In this document: piece after piece, positions 16,595 through 24,516 of the stretch
Position numbering within the stretch: the stretch's first letter is position 1
Layout of the letters: every line of letters starts with the position of its first letter
NCBI RefSeq assembly: GCF_030546645.1
Contig: NZ_JAUOTO010000001.1
Location: 1,178,001-1,242,000, forward strand
Reading direction: 5' to 3'
From: Flavitalea plasmicola
Lineage (GTDB): Bacteria > Bacteroidota > Bacteroidia > Chitinophagales > Chitinophagaceae
Length of the DNA stretch: 64,000 nucleotides
Notes under the pieces: generated by a model
Told to the model about the DNA's origin: nothing
What the model saw: only the letters and a program-made list of their open reading frames with translations
The model's database searches: none
Translations under genes and position numbers: made by a program

Positions 16595-17383
16595 ATGGAT
16601 CTACAGTTGAAAGATAAAGTGATCATCGTATCCGGCGGCGCTAAGGGCATTGGAGAGGGTATTTCCAAGGTGCTGGCTGGAGAAGGGGCCATTCCTTTTA
16701 TCATCGGCCGGAACGAGCAGGACAATAAGGCGACGGTAGCGGAGATTGCGGCGGCAGGCGGCAAAGCTTACCAGTTCGCTGCGGAGCTGACGGAGCCATC
16801 TGCATGTGAAGTGGCAGTCAAGACGGTGCTGGATAAAATGGGAAGGATCGACGGACTGGTGAACAACGCGGGTGTCAATGATGGTGTGGGGCTGGCTTCC
16901 GGCAACTATGAGGCATTTATCGCCTCGCTGCATAAGAATGTGGTGCATTATTACTTATTAGCGCATCATGCACTGCCTGCGTTGCGGCAGTCCAAAGGGC
17001 CTATCGTGAACATCAGCTCCAAGACGGCGGAGACGGGACAGGGGAATACGTCGGGTTATGCCGCCGCCAATGGAGGACGTAACGCCCTCACCCGGGAATG
17101 GGCGGTGGAGCTGCTGCAGGACGGCATTCGTGTGAATGCTATCATTGTGGCGGAGTGCTGGACGCCATTGTACGAGAAATGGATCAGGACGCTGGAAAAC
17201 CCTGAGGAAAAATTGAAGTCCATCGTGGCGAAGATACCATTGGAGAACAGGATGACGACGGCGGAAGAGATCGCGAATATGACGGCTTTCCTCTTGTCGC
17301 CGAAGTCCAGTCATACGACGGGCCAGCTGATCCATGTGGATGGAGGCTACGTTCACTTGGATAGAGCACTTGTGCGGCAGTGA
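16595..17383 (+). CDS. SDR dehydrogenase, probable L-fucose/L-galactose 1-dehydrogenase
   Basis: 262 residues. SDR fold with VSGGAKGIG (12-20) and NNAG (90-93), Ser142 and Tyr155. At the place of the catalytic lysine (YxxxK) the sequence is Tyr-Ala-Ala-Ala-Asn, i.e. Asn159 (codon AAT, 17069-17071). The region ETGQGNTSGY and the ECWTPLYEKWI segment resemble L-fucose dehydrogenases. It would oxidise C1 of the sugar to the lactone, feeding the COG3618 lactonase just upstream. The stop TGA merges with repeat copy E. Confidence 0.78.
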   Translation: MDLQLKDKVIIVSGGAKGIGEGISKVLAGEGAIPFIIGRNEQDNKATVAEIAAAGGKAYQFAAELTEPSACEVAVKTVLDKMGRIDGLVNNAGVNDGVGLASGNYEAFIASLHKNVVHYYLLAHHALPALRQSKGPIVNISSKTAETGQGNTSGYAAANGGRNALTREWAVELLQDGIRVNAIIVAECWTPLYEKWIRTLENPEEKLKSIVAKIPLENRMTTAEEIANMTAFLLSPKSSHTTGQLIHVDGGYVHLDRALVRQ

Positions 17384-17466
17384 GCTGCAAGCTGTGAGCT
17401 GCAAGCTACAAGCTGCAAGTAGGTTCTATTAAGTCCTTGGCTTGTAGCTTGAGACTTGTAGCTGAA
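17382..17466. repeat. AGCT/CAAGC repeat, copy E
   Basis: Starts inside the stop codon of the dehydrogenase (GTGAGCTGCAAGC). Left arm: AGCTGCAAGCTGTGAGCTG, then CAAGCTACAAGCTGCAAG. Loop: TAGGTTCTATTAAGTC. Right arm: CTTGGCTTGTAGCTTGAG, then ACTTGTAGCT. It separates the first six genes of the operon from the hexonate branch. Confidence 0.77.
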
Positions 17467-17494
17467 AATAGTGTTGTCAAGAATAAATAAAGAA

Positions 17495-18508
17495 ATGAAA
17501 GTACTAGTTTGTATAAGGCCGGGCGAGTTTGAATATCAAGAAATGGATGCGCCGCTGGCGAAGCCGGGACAATCCATTATCAGGATCCGGCGGATCGGCA
17601 TTTGCGGGACGGACCTGCATGCATTTGAGGGAACACAGCCTTACTTCGAGTATCCCCGCATTTTAGGTCATGAGCTGGCGGGTGACCTGGTGGACATGGA
17701 CCAGGCGGATGGATTTGTGATCGGCGATGCCGTGACGATCATACCCTACTTCAACTGCGGACATTGTATCGCCTGCCGGAATGGGAAGCCCAACTGTTGC
17801 GTGGCTATCAAGGTTTGCGGGGTGCATGTGGATGGCGGCATGGTAGAATACCTCTCTGTCCCTTCGTCCTCTCTGGTACACAACCAGGGATTAGGATATG
17901 ACCAGCTGGCGTTGGTAGAACCACTGGCTATCGGCGCGCATGCCGTGAGAAGGGCTGCCGTGCAGCCGGATGAGTTTGTGCTGGTGGTGGGGGCAGGCCC
18001 CATCGGCCTGGGAGTGATGGAGTCGGCGCGCATCGCAGGGGGGCAGGTGATCGCTATGGATATCAACGAGGGACGGCTGGATTTCTGCCGTGACAGGCTG
18101 CACCTGTTGCATACGGTGAATGCCGGTGGGGAGGATGTCATGGAAAGACTGCGTCACATTACCCGGGGAGATATGCCGACGGTGGTGATCGATGCCACCG
18201 GCAGCCTGAAAGCGATCAACAACGCATTTCAATATATGGCCCATGGGGCGCGGTATGTCCTGGTGGGTTTGCAGAAAGGAGATATCCAGTTCAGCCACCC
18301 GGAATTCCACAAAAGAGAGGCGACCCTGATGAGCAGCCGGAATGCTACCCGGGAGGATTTTGGCCGGGTGATGGATTCGATGAAGCAGGGGTTGATCGAC
18401 CCTACTACCTATATTACGCATCGCGTGGGTTTTTCAGCAGTGAAGAAGGAATTTGCGGGATGGCTTGATCCGGCTAAGGGCGTGATCAAGGCGATGGTTG
18501 AGCTGTGA
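17495..18508 (+). CDS. Zinc alcohol dehydrogenase, probable L-galactonate 5-dehydrogenase
   Basis: 337 residues from the ATG at 17495; the earlier in-frame start at 17471 lies next to repeat copy E. Medium-chain dehydrogenase with catalytic zinc ligands Cys37 (GICGTDLH) and His59-Glu60 (LGHE), structural zinc cysteines at 88, 91, 94 and 102 (NCGHCIACRNGKPNCC), and Rossmann GAGPIGLG. Together with tagaturonate reductase and altronate dehydratase downstream, it fits the E. coli LgoD (YjjN) step, L-galactonate to D-tagaturonate. The substrate is inferred from context; other polyols are possible. Confidence 0.7.
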   Translation: MKVLVCIRPGEFEYQEMDAPLAKPGQSIIRIRRIGICGTDLHAFEGTQPYFEYPRILGHELAGDLVDMDQADGFVIGDAVTIIPYFNCGHCIACRNGKPNCCVAIKVCGVHVDGGMVEYLSVPSSSLVHNQGLGYDQLALVEPLAIGAHAVRRAAVQPDEFVLVVGAGPIGLGVMESARIAGGQVIAMDINEGRLDFCRDRLHLLHTVNAGGEDVMERLRHITRGDMPTVVIDATGSLKAINNAFQYMAHGARYVLVGLQKGDIQFSHPEFHKREATLMSSRNATREDFGRVMDSMKQGLIDPTTYITHRVGFSAVKKEFAGWLDPAKGVIKAMVEL

Positions 18509-18572
18509 GCTACGAGCTGCAAGCTGTGAACTACGGGCTGTGAGCGATGAGCTTCGAGCTATGAGAGAAGGT
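18506..18572. repeat. AGCT/CAAGC repeat, copy F (direct units only)
   Basis: Starts inside the stop codon of the zinc dehydrogenase (TGAGCTACGAGCTGCAAGC) and goes on as tandem-like units ending in GAGCTTCGAGCTATGAG. Unlike the other copies it lacks a clear complementary right arm, so it looks like half an element. Confidence 0.6.
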
Positions 18573-18593
18573 TTATTTAAATGTCAATAGGTT

Positions 18594-19610
18594 ATGGTTT
18601 TGTCTTTTGGAGAATTATTGCTGCGGATCTGTCCCGATGGGGATGGTGAATGGCTGGAGGAGAATGCCCTGTCCTGCTATGTAGGCGGGGCGGAGGCCAA
18701 TGTGGCTACGGCGCTGGCGCTGTGGAATATCCCTTCGGCTTATTTCACCGTGCTGCCGGACAATATGATGTCCCATCAATTGACAGACTATCTTGGCCGG
18801 CGGGGGATCGACACTTCCCGGGTGATCTACCAGGGCTCCCGGCTGGGGCTGTATTTTTTGCCCAAGGGTAAGGACCTGAAGAATGCCGGTGTCATCTATG
18901 ACCGGGACCATTCCTCTTTTTCAGACCTTCGTCCCGGGACCATCGACTGGGATAAGGTTTTTCAGGGAGTGAGGTGGCTGCATTTCAGCGCCATCTCTCC
19001 TGCGTTGAATGCCAGGGTGGCGGCTGTATGTGAGGAAGGGTTGGCGGCGGCCGTTGCGAAAAAGATCGCTGTTTCCGTCGACCTTAACTACCGGGCCAAG
19101 CTCTGGCAATATGGCGCGGCGCCTGTGGACATCATGCCCCGACTGGTGCAATATTGCGACCTGGTGATGGGGAATTTATGGGCTGCGGAAAAAATGCTGG
19201 GCGTTCCTGTGGACGCATCCCTGTCGGAGAACAGTACGAAAGAAGAATACCTGGCGCATGCGGAGAAGACGAGCCAGGAGATACTGCGTACGTTTCCCCG
19301 GGCGAAAATGGTGGCCAATACCTTCCGGTTCGACAAGGAAGGTGCGGGTATCCGGTATTATACGACTTTGTATACAGGCAGGAAGCTGTATCACTCGAAG
19401 GAATATCTTGCCGACAGGATCGTCGACAAGGTAGGCAGCGGGGATTGCTTCATGGCCGGATTGATTTACGGGCAATACAGCGGGAAGGATTACCAGGAGA
19501 CGCTGGCGTTTGCCACGGCGGCTGCATTCCAAAAACTTTTCATCTCCAACGACGCGACCAATCAACGGGTGGAGGAAATAGAGCAAAGTATTTCAGCATA
19601 TGAGCGATAA
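18594..19610 (+). CDS. kdgK: 2-keto-3-deoxygluconate kinase (PfkB family)
   Basis: 338 residues, ribokinase/PfkB fold. Early sugar-binding motif CYVGGAEANVATALA, and the C-terminal signature DKVGSGDCFMAGLIYG with the catalytic Asp284. It phosphorylates 2-keto-3-deoxygluconate (KDG) to KDPG, the product expected from the altronate dehydratase at 21746. Its 3' end overlaps kdgA by 11 bases. A fructokinase role is possible from the fold, but the gene order points to KDG. Confidence 0.85.
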   Translation: MVLSFGELLLRICPDGDGEWLEENALSCYVGGAEANVATALALWNIPSAYFTVLPDNMMSHQLTDYLGRRGIDTSRVIYQGSRLGLYFLPKGKDLKNAGVIYDRDHSSFSDLRPGTIDWDKVFQGVRWLHFSAISPALNARVAAVCEEGLAAAVAKKIAVSVDLNYRAKLWQYGAAPVDIMPRLVQYCDLVMGNLWAAEKMLGVPVDASLSENSTKEEYLAHAEKTSQEILRTFPRAKMVANTFRFDKEGAGIRYYTTLYTGRKLYHSKEYLADRIVDKVGSGDCFMAGLIYGQYSGKDYQETLAFATAAAFQKLFISNDATNQRVEEIEQSISAYER

Positions 19611-20271
19611 AAAAATAATTCTTCAGAGCATTTTGAATCAGGGAATGCTTCCCCTGTTCTACTGGGACAGCCCTGCCGTAAGCGTGGAAGTGACCCGGAC
19701 CTTATACAAGGCGGGGGTGCGTGCATTGGAATATACGAACAGGGGGAAGGCCGCATTGGAAAACTTCCGGACGATGAAAAAGACCTTTGCAGTGGAAGCG
19801 CCGGACCTGTACCTGGGGATCGGCACCATAAAAACACCGGAAGAAGCAACTGCTTTCATAGAGGCAGGCGCGGATTTTATCATTGCGCCTATCGTCAATC
19901 CGGCGGTGGCTGCCGTTGCGGAGAAGGCGGAAATGCTGTGGATCCCGGGTTGTATGACTCCTACGGAGATCTTCCAGGCACAGCAGCTGAAGGCGCCGGT
20001 GATCAAGATATTCCCCGCGAATATCCTGGGACATGAATTCATCAGCTCTATAAGGGAGTTGTTCCAGGGGCAATTGTTTATTCCTACGGGCGGAGTGGAG
20101 CTGAACAAGGATAATATCCGGGCCTGGTTCAAGGCTGGAGTGTGTGCGGTGGGTATGGGCAGCAAGCTGATCAGCAAGGATATCCTTAAGAACGAGCAAT
20201 ACGAGATCTTATATAAGAACACGGTGACTGCCCTGCAGCTGGTGCGGGATGTCATCAATGAAAATGACTAG
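19600..20271 (+). CDS. kdgA: KDPG / 4-hydroxy-2-oxoglutarate aldolase
   Basis: 223 residues, class I aldolase TIM barrel. Glu44 in ALEYTNRG, Schiff-base Lys136 in APVIKIFPAN, and PTGGVELNKDNI for the phosphate site. It splits KDPG to pyruvate and glyceraldehyde-3-phosphate, the last step of the KDG branch. Overlaps kdgK by 11 bases; uxaB follows after 2 bases. Confidence 0.9.
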   Translation: MSDKKIILQSILNQGMLPLFYWDSPAVSVEVTRTLYKAGVRALEYTNRGKAALENFRTMKKTFAVEAPDLYLGIGTIKTPEEATAFIEAGADFIIAPIVNPAVAAVAEKAEMLWIPGCMTPTEIFQAQQLKAPVIKIFPANILGHEFISSIRELFQGQLFIPTGGVELNKDNIRAWFKAGVCAVGMGSKLISKDILKNEQYEILYKNTVTALQLVRDVINEND

Positions 20272-20273
20272 TT

Positions 20274-21749
20274 ATGCATCTGTCTAAAACCAATGTAGAA
20301 GCCATCAAGTCGCCGGGGATCGTTAAGCCTGATAAAAAGATATTCGACTTGCCAGAGAAAGTCCTGCAATTCGGTACGGGTGTCCTGCTGAGAGGGCTGC
20401 CGGATTATTTCATCGACAAAGCCAACCGCCAGGGTGTGTTCAATGGACGGGTGGTGGTGGTCAAGTCTACGGACGGTGGCGATGCTGCCGCTTTCGATCG
20501 CCAGGATGGACTTTATACTTTATGTATCCGGGGTATCGAGGATGGGAGGCAGATCAGAGAGAATGTCATCTCCAGCGCCATCAGCCGGGTGCTGTCGGCA
20601 AAGGAACAGTGGGCGGAGATCCTGCAATGTGCGCACAACCCGGAAATGCGGGTGATCATTTCGAATACGACCGAGGTGGGGATCCGCCTGGTGGAGGAGG
20701 ATATTCACCAACAGCCCCCGGCTTCGTTTCCCGGCAAGCTGCTGGCTTTTTTACTGGAGCGGTATAAGGCCTGTAAAGGTAGTGAAGAGGGGGGGATGGT
20801 GATCGTGCCTACAGAGCTGATAGTGGATAATGGTAAGAAGCTGGCAGCCATCGTGCATCAGCTGGCGCAATTCAACAGGCTGGATGCGGCTTTTACGTCA
20901 TGGCTTTCGAAGTCCTGCCGTTGGTGCAGCAGCCTGGTAGACCGGATCGTGCCGGGCAAGCCGGATGCGGTCACGTTGCAACAATTGCAAGAGGAACTGG
21001 GTTATACAGATGAGCTCTTGTCCATTTCGGAAGTTTACCGGCTTTGGGCTATCGAGGGTGATGAATGGGTGCGGTCTGTTCTGTCCTTTGCCGAGGCTGA
21101 TGCAGGCGTTATTATCCGGCCGGATATCGAGATCTACCGGGAGCTGAAGCTGCGCCTGCTGAACGGCACCCATACCCTCAGCTGCGGGCTGGGTTTCCTT
21201 GCGGGGTTTGCAACGGTGAAAGAAGCAATGGGCGATGCCGGTTTCTCAGCCTTTGTATCGGACCTGATGTTGAAGGAGATCGCTCCTGCCATTCCATATA
21301 CCATTCCGGCGGAACAGTCCAGGGAATTTGGGCTCCAGGTGCTGGACCGGTTCCGCAACCCGCATTTGCAGCATCAATGGATCAGCATCACCATGCAGTA
21401 TACGTCGAAGATGAAGATGCGCAATATTCCGGTGCTGCTGCAACATTACAAACAGCATGATGCTCCTCCGCCCTTGTTCGCCCTGGGTTTTGCCGCTTAT
21501 CTGCTATTTATGCGGGGCGGGGACTATAAGGTGAACGACGACAAGGCAGCGCTGTTTGCCGGGCTATGGAAAGAGCACGCACCTGCTGAGCTGGTCGTCA
21601 AGGTGCTGAGCGATGTTTCGCTCTGGGACACCGACCTGTCCAGGCTGCCCGGACTGGCCGAGGCCATTCGCGGGAACCTGGATATATTGATCAAAGAAGG
21701 GGCGCGGACGGCACTGGCCCAATTAGGAAAAATAAAAAGTGACTTATGA
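20274..21749 (+). CDS. uxaB: Tagaturonate reductase (mannitol dehydrogenase family)
   Basis: 491 residues. Polyol-specific long-chain dehydrogenase: N-terminal LQFGTGVLLRGLPDYFIDKA cofactor region, KSTDGGDAAAFDRQDGLY, and the catalytic K-x4-N-x2-H motif in KLRLLNGTHTLS. UxaB converts D-tagaturonate and D-altronate. Overlaps uxaA by 4 bases. Uronate isomerase (UxaC) is not in the window, so tagaturonate is more likely supplied by the zinc dehydrogenase than from galacturonate, unless uxaC is elsewhere. Confidence 0.9.
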   Translation: MHLSKTNVEAIKSPGIVKPDKKIFDLPEKVLQFGTGVLLRGLPDYFIDKANRQGVFNGRVVVVKSTDGGDAAAFDRQDGLYTLCIRGIEDGRQIRENVISSAISRVLSAKEQWAEILQCAHNPEMRVIISNTTEVGIRLVEEDIHQQPPASFPGKLLAFLLERYKACKGSEEGGMVIVPTELIVDNGKKLAAIVHQLAQFNRLDAAFTSWLSKSCRWCSSLVDRIVPGKPDAVTLQQLQEELGYTDELLSISEVYRLWAIEGDEWVRSVLSFAEADAGVIIRPDIEIYRELKLRLLNGTHTLSCGLGFLAGFATVKEAMGDAGFSAFVSDLMLKEIAPAIPYTIPAEQSREFGLQVLDRFRNPHLQHQWISITMQYTSKMKMRNIPVLLQHYKQHDAPPPLFALGFAAYLLFMRGGDYKVNDDKAALFAGLWKEHAPAELVVKVLSDVSLWDTDLSRLPGLAEAIRGNLDILIKEGARTALAQLGKIKSDL

Positions 21750-23404
21750 ATACGCAACAAATTGTCCTGAAAGTCCATCCTGCCGACAATGTGCTGGTGG
21801 CCTTGACAAATCTTCTTAAAGACGAGAAAGTCGTTTTTGAGGGAGTGGAATATACGATGGAAGAAACGGTAAAAGCCAAGCATAAATTCGCCACCACCGA
21901 TCTGGCCGTGGGGGATTCGATCATCATGTACGGGGTATTAGTGGGCAAGGCGCAGCAACCCATCAAAAAGGGAGGGCTTATCAGCACTTCCAATGTCAGG
22001 CATGCCGCGAACGACTTCACCGTGGGCGAGCGGCATACGCAGTGGATAATCCCGGATACCCGTGCATTTGCGGAGCGGACGTTCAAGGGGTATCACCGGG
22101 CGGACGGCAGTGTGGGCACTGCGAATTATTGGGTGGTGATCCCCATGGTGTTCTGTGAGAACAGGAACCTGGACGTGCTGCAGCAGGCTTTGGTCAACGA
22201 CCTGGGCTATGGCAGGAACAGAAGCTACCAGGTGCAATCACAGCAATTGATCGAATTATATAAGACGGGCAGAAGTGTGGAAGAGATCCTGCAGACCGAC
22301 CTGCATGCTGATTATGAGAAGCACCCTTCTCAGCGCCTGTTCCCGAATGTAGACGGTATAAAATTCCTCACGCATGACGGCGGATGCGGCGGTACGCGGC
22401 AGGATGCACAGGCGTTATGCGGGCTGCTGGCGGGGTACATCACTCACCCTAACGTGGCAGGAGCTACCGTCCTCAGTCTAGGTTGCCAGAATGCGCAGGT
22501 CAGCATGCTGGAGGAAGAGATAAAGAAACGCAGTCCCCAATTTTCCAAACCGCTATATATTTTAGAGCAGCAAAAGATCGGGAAGGAATCCGCCTTGTTG
22601 TCGGAAGCCATCAAACAAACTTTTGCGGGAGTGATACTGGCCAATCAGCAGGAGAGGAAGCCGGCCCCGCTGAGCAAGATCTGCATCGGGCTGGAATGCG
22701 GCGGGTCGGATGGTTTCTCCGGTATTTCCGCCAATCCGGCAATTGGCTATACATCGGATCTGCTGGTGGCGATGGGCGGGAGCGTCATCCTCTCGGAGTT
22801 TCCCGAGCTATGTGGTGTGGAGCAGAACCTGAGCGACCGGTGTGTGGATGTGCCGACGGCGGAAAGGTTCTCCCATCTTATGCGGACCTATAATGAAAGG
22901 GCCAAAGCAGTAGGCTCTGGTTTTGATATGAACCCTTCCCCGGGCAATATCCGTGACGGATTGATCACGGATGCGATCAAGTCAGCCGGTGCTGCCAAGA
23001 AAGGAGGAACCTCTCCCGTGACGGCCGTGCTGGATTATCCCGAGAAAGTGACAAAACCGGGGTTGAACCTCCTGTGCACGCCGGGAAACGACGTGGAGTC
23101 CACCACGGCGGAAGTGGCTTCAGGCGCAAACATAGTGCTGTTCACCACCGGTCTGGGCACGCCTACGGGCAATCCCATCGCGCCTGTGGTAAAGATCGCA
23201 ACCAATACACCCCTGTTCGAGCGGATGCGCGATATCATCGATATCAATACGGGTACGATCATCGAGGGCAAGGAGACGATCGAGCAGGCAGGCGCGCGGA
23301 TATTGGAGTATGTCATCGGTGTTGCCAGCGGTGAGATCGAGGTGGCGGCGGTCCATCATGTCCAGGATGATTTTATTCCCTGGAAGAGAGGCGTGTCGCT
23401 GTGA
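21746..23404 (+). CDS. uxaA: Altronate dehydratase (UxaA family)
   Basis: 552 residues. N-terminal SAF domain (about 10-100, KVHPADNVLVALTNL ... DSIIMYGVLVGKAQQPIKKG) and a C-terminal dehydratase domain with GTANYWVVIPMVFCENRN, HDGGCGGTRQDAQALCGLL, LSLGCQNAQVSML and LECGGSDGFSGISANPAIG. It turns D-altronate into KDG. Last gene of the operon; its TGA stop lies directly against the opposite-strand stop of the next gene (TGATCA), with no room for a terminator. Confidence 0.92.
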   Translation: MNTQQIVLKVHPADNVLVALTNLLKDEKVVFEGVEYTMEETVKAKHKFATTDLAVGDSIIMYGVLVGKAQQPIKKGGLISTSNVRHAANDFTVGERHTQWIIPDTRAFAERTFKGYHRADGSVGTANYWVVIPMVFCENRNLDVLQQALVNDLGYGRNRSYQVQSQQLIELYKTGRSVEEILQTDLHADYEKHPSQRLFPNVDGIKFLTHDGGCGGTRQDAQALCGLLAGYITHPNVAGATVLSLGCQNAQVSMLEEEIKKRSPQFSKPLYILEQQKIGKESALLSEAIKQTFAGVILANQQERKPAPLSKICIGLECGGSDGFSGISANPAIGYTSDLLVAMGGSVILSEFPELCGVEQNLSDRCVDVPTAERFSHLMRTYNERAKAVGSGFDMNPSPGNIRDGLITDAIKSAGAAKKGGTSPVTAVLDYPEKVTKPGLNLLCTPGNDVESTTAEVASGANIVLFTTGLGTPTGNPIAPVVKIATNTPLFERMRDIIDINTGTIIEGKETIEQAGARILEYVIGVASGEIEVAAVHHVQDDFIPWKRGVSL

Positions 23405-24511
23405 TCAAAAGCCATATGCGCTGATCTCTCCTATAACCATATAAGATTGGGGTCCTGAAACGCCTACGAACTTAAAATACCTGGCCTGCGGCTGGGACGT
23501 CATCATATAGGTCTGTTCTCCGTTGAGCATCCTGTTGAAGCTGTAAATACCCTGGTCAGCCCAGGTTACGTTGTCTGTACTGGTAAGGAATTGTATCTGG
23601 TCGGGCCCGCGGTCATCTCCTCCGTTCTCGAAGGTGGTCCGCCAAACACCGAATTTTGTGATCGTCCTTTTGACCCCCATATCGATGGTCGCAAAATGAG
23701 GATAACTCGAACATCCTGCACAGGTGTGCCAGCGGGTGGCATCCGTACCGTCAATAAAATTAGTGACAGCGTTGTCTCCGGCAGAATGCTGGGTGGAATA
23801 GTCAATGATGCTCCAGTCCTTTTTATCCAAAGAAATTTCTCCCAGTTCGGATGAGGCAGTGTAAAATTCATCGATGCTCAGGGAATCCGGCTCAAAGACA
23901 GTCCGGTACTGCAAGGAAGTTCCCGGTTTGGCATCCGTCAATACAGAGGACGATTCCGTCACCGGGAAGCGAATTGTCCTGGCCATTCCGGTGAGATCGG
24001 TGTATGCCAGTTCCGTGAATGTGGCGCCATTGGATATGTCCGCATTACCCCATTTAATGGTGAGCTTATCGTTCTTGTCAAGTAATACTGAATTCACCGG
24101 CCTGGTTAGTAATTGCGATTGATACCTGTCGCCATAAGCGCCCGATAGCAGTTCCACCGGAATGGAAGGCACTCCGTTTTTATCATAGGTCTTGATCTCG
24201 AAAGAGTAATCTTTTTCGGGCAAATTGTCGATGATGACGCTGATCGTATCGGCGTCATCCTTGATATTCACTTCGACGGAATCCGTATAATTGTCCCAAA
24301 AGATCCTGGCTTTTACCACATTGGGATCCGAACCTCTTAGCCATGTGATCTTTACCCTGTTGTGTCCGGCGTATGCTTTCGGAGATTTCGCTTTACCGGT
24401 GTAGGGTATCCCCCCCACCACGATATATTGCTTGTAGGTACTATCCATCTTTTTACATGCGGAGAAAAGCATGACGAGCAGTAGGACTGGAAGGAAATAT
24501 ATTGATCTCAT
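23405..24511 (-). CDS. DUF4998 surface lipoprotein with discoidin-like domain
   Basis: 368 residues from the ATG at 24511; the in-frame start at 24538 would overlap the neighbour. Lipobox LFSAC followed by KK. N-terminal DUF4998 region (YKQYIVVGGIPYTGKAKSP, HNRVKITWLRGSDPNVVKARIFW), then a C-terminal F5/8 type C-like domain (WHTCAGCSSYPHFATIDMG, ARYFKFVGVSG). It is probably a surface glycan-binding protein of the SusC/SusD locus. The ligand is unknown. Last gene of the locus. Confidence 0.78.
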   Translation of the reverse strand: MRSIYFLPVLLLVMLFSACKKMDSTYKQYIVVGGIPYTGKAKSPKAYAGHNRVKITWLRGSDPNVVKARIFWDNYTDSVEVNIKDDADTISVIIDNLPEKDYSFEIKTYDKNGVPSIPVELLSGAYGDRYQSQLLTRPVNSVLLDKNDKLTIKWGNADISNGATFTELAYTDLTGMARTIRFPVTESSSVLTDAKPGTSLQYRTVFEPDSLSIDEFYTASSELGEISLDKKDWSIIDYSTQHSAGDNAVTNFIDGTDATRWHTCAGCSSYPHFATIDMGVKRTITKFGVWRTTFENGGDDRGPDQIQFLTSTDNVTWADQGIYSFNRMLNGEQTYMMTSQPQARYFKFVGVSGPQSYMVIGEISAYGF

Positions 24512-24516
24512 AAAAT

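Noticed and set aside
17382-17466. AGCT-unit repeats as a CRISPR array
   Set aside because: Units are degenerate, arranged as inverted arms with no unique spacers, and no cas gene is present.
21746-23404. UxaA-family gene as evidence for galacturonate use
   Set aside because: Uronate isomerase and a galacturonate transporter are missing in the window, while L-galactonate entry is supported by neighbouring genes; kept as an alternative only.
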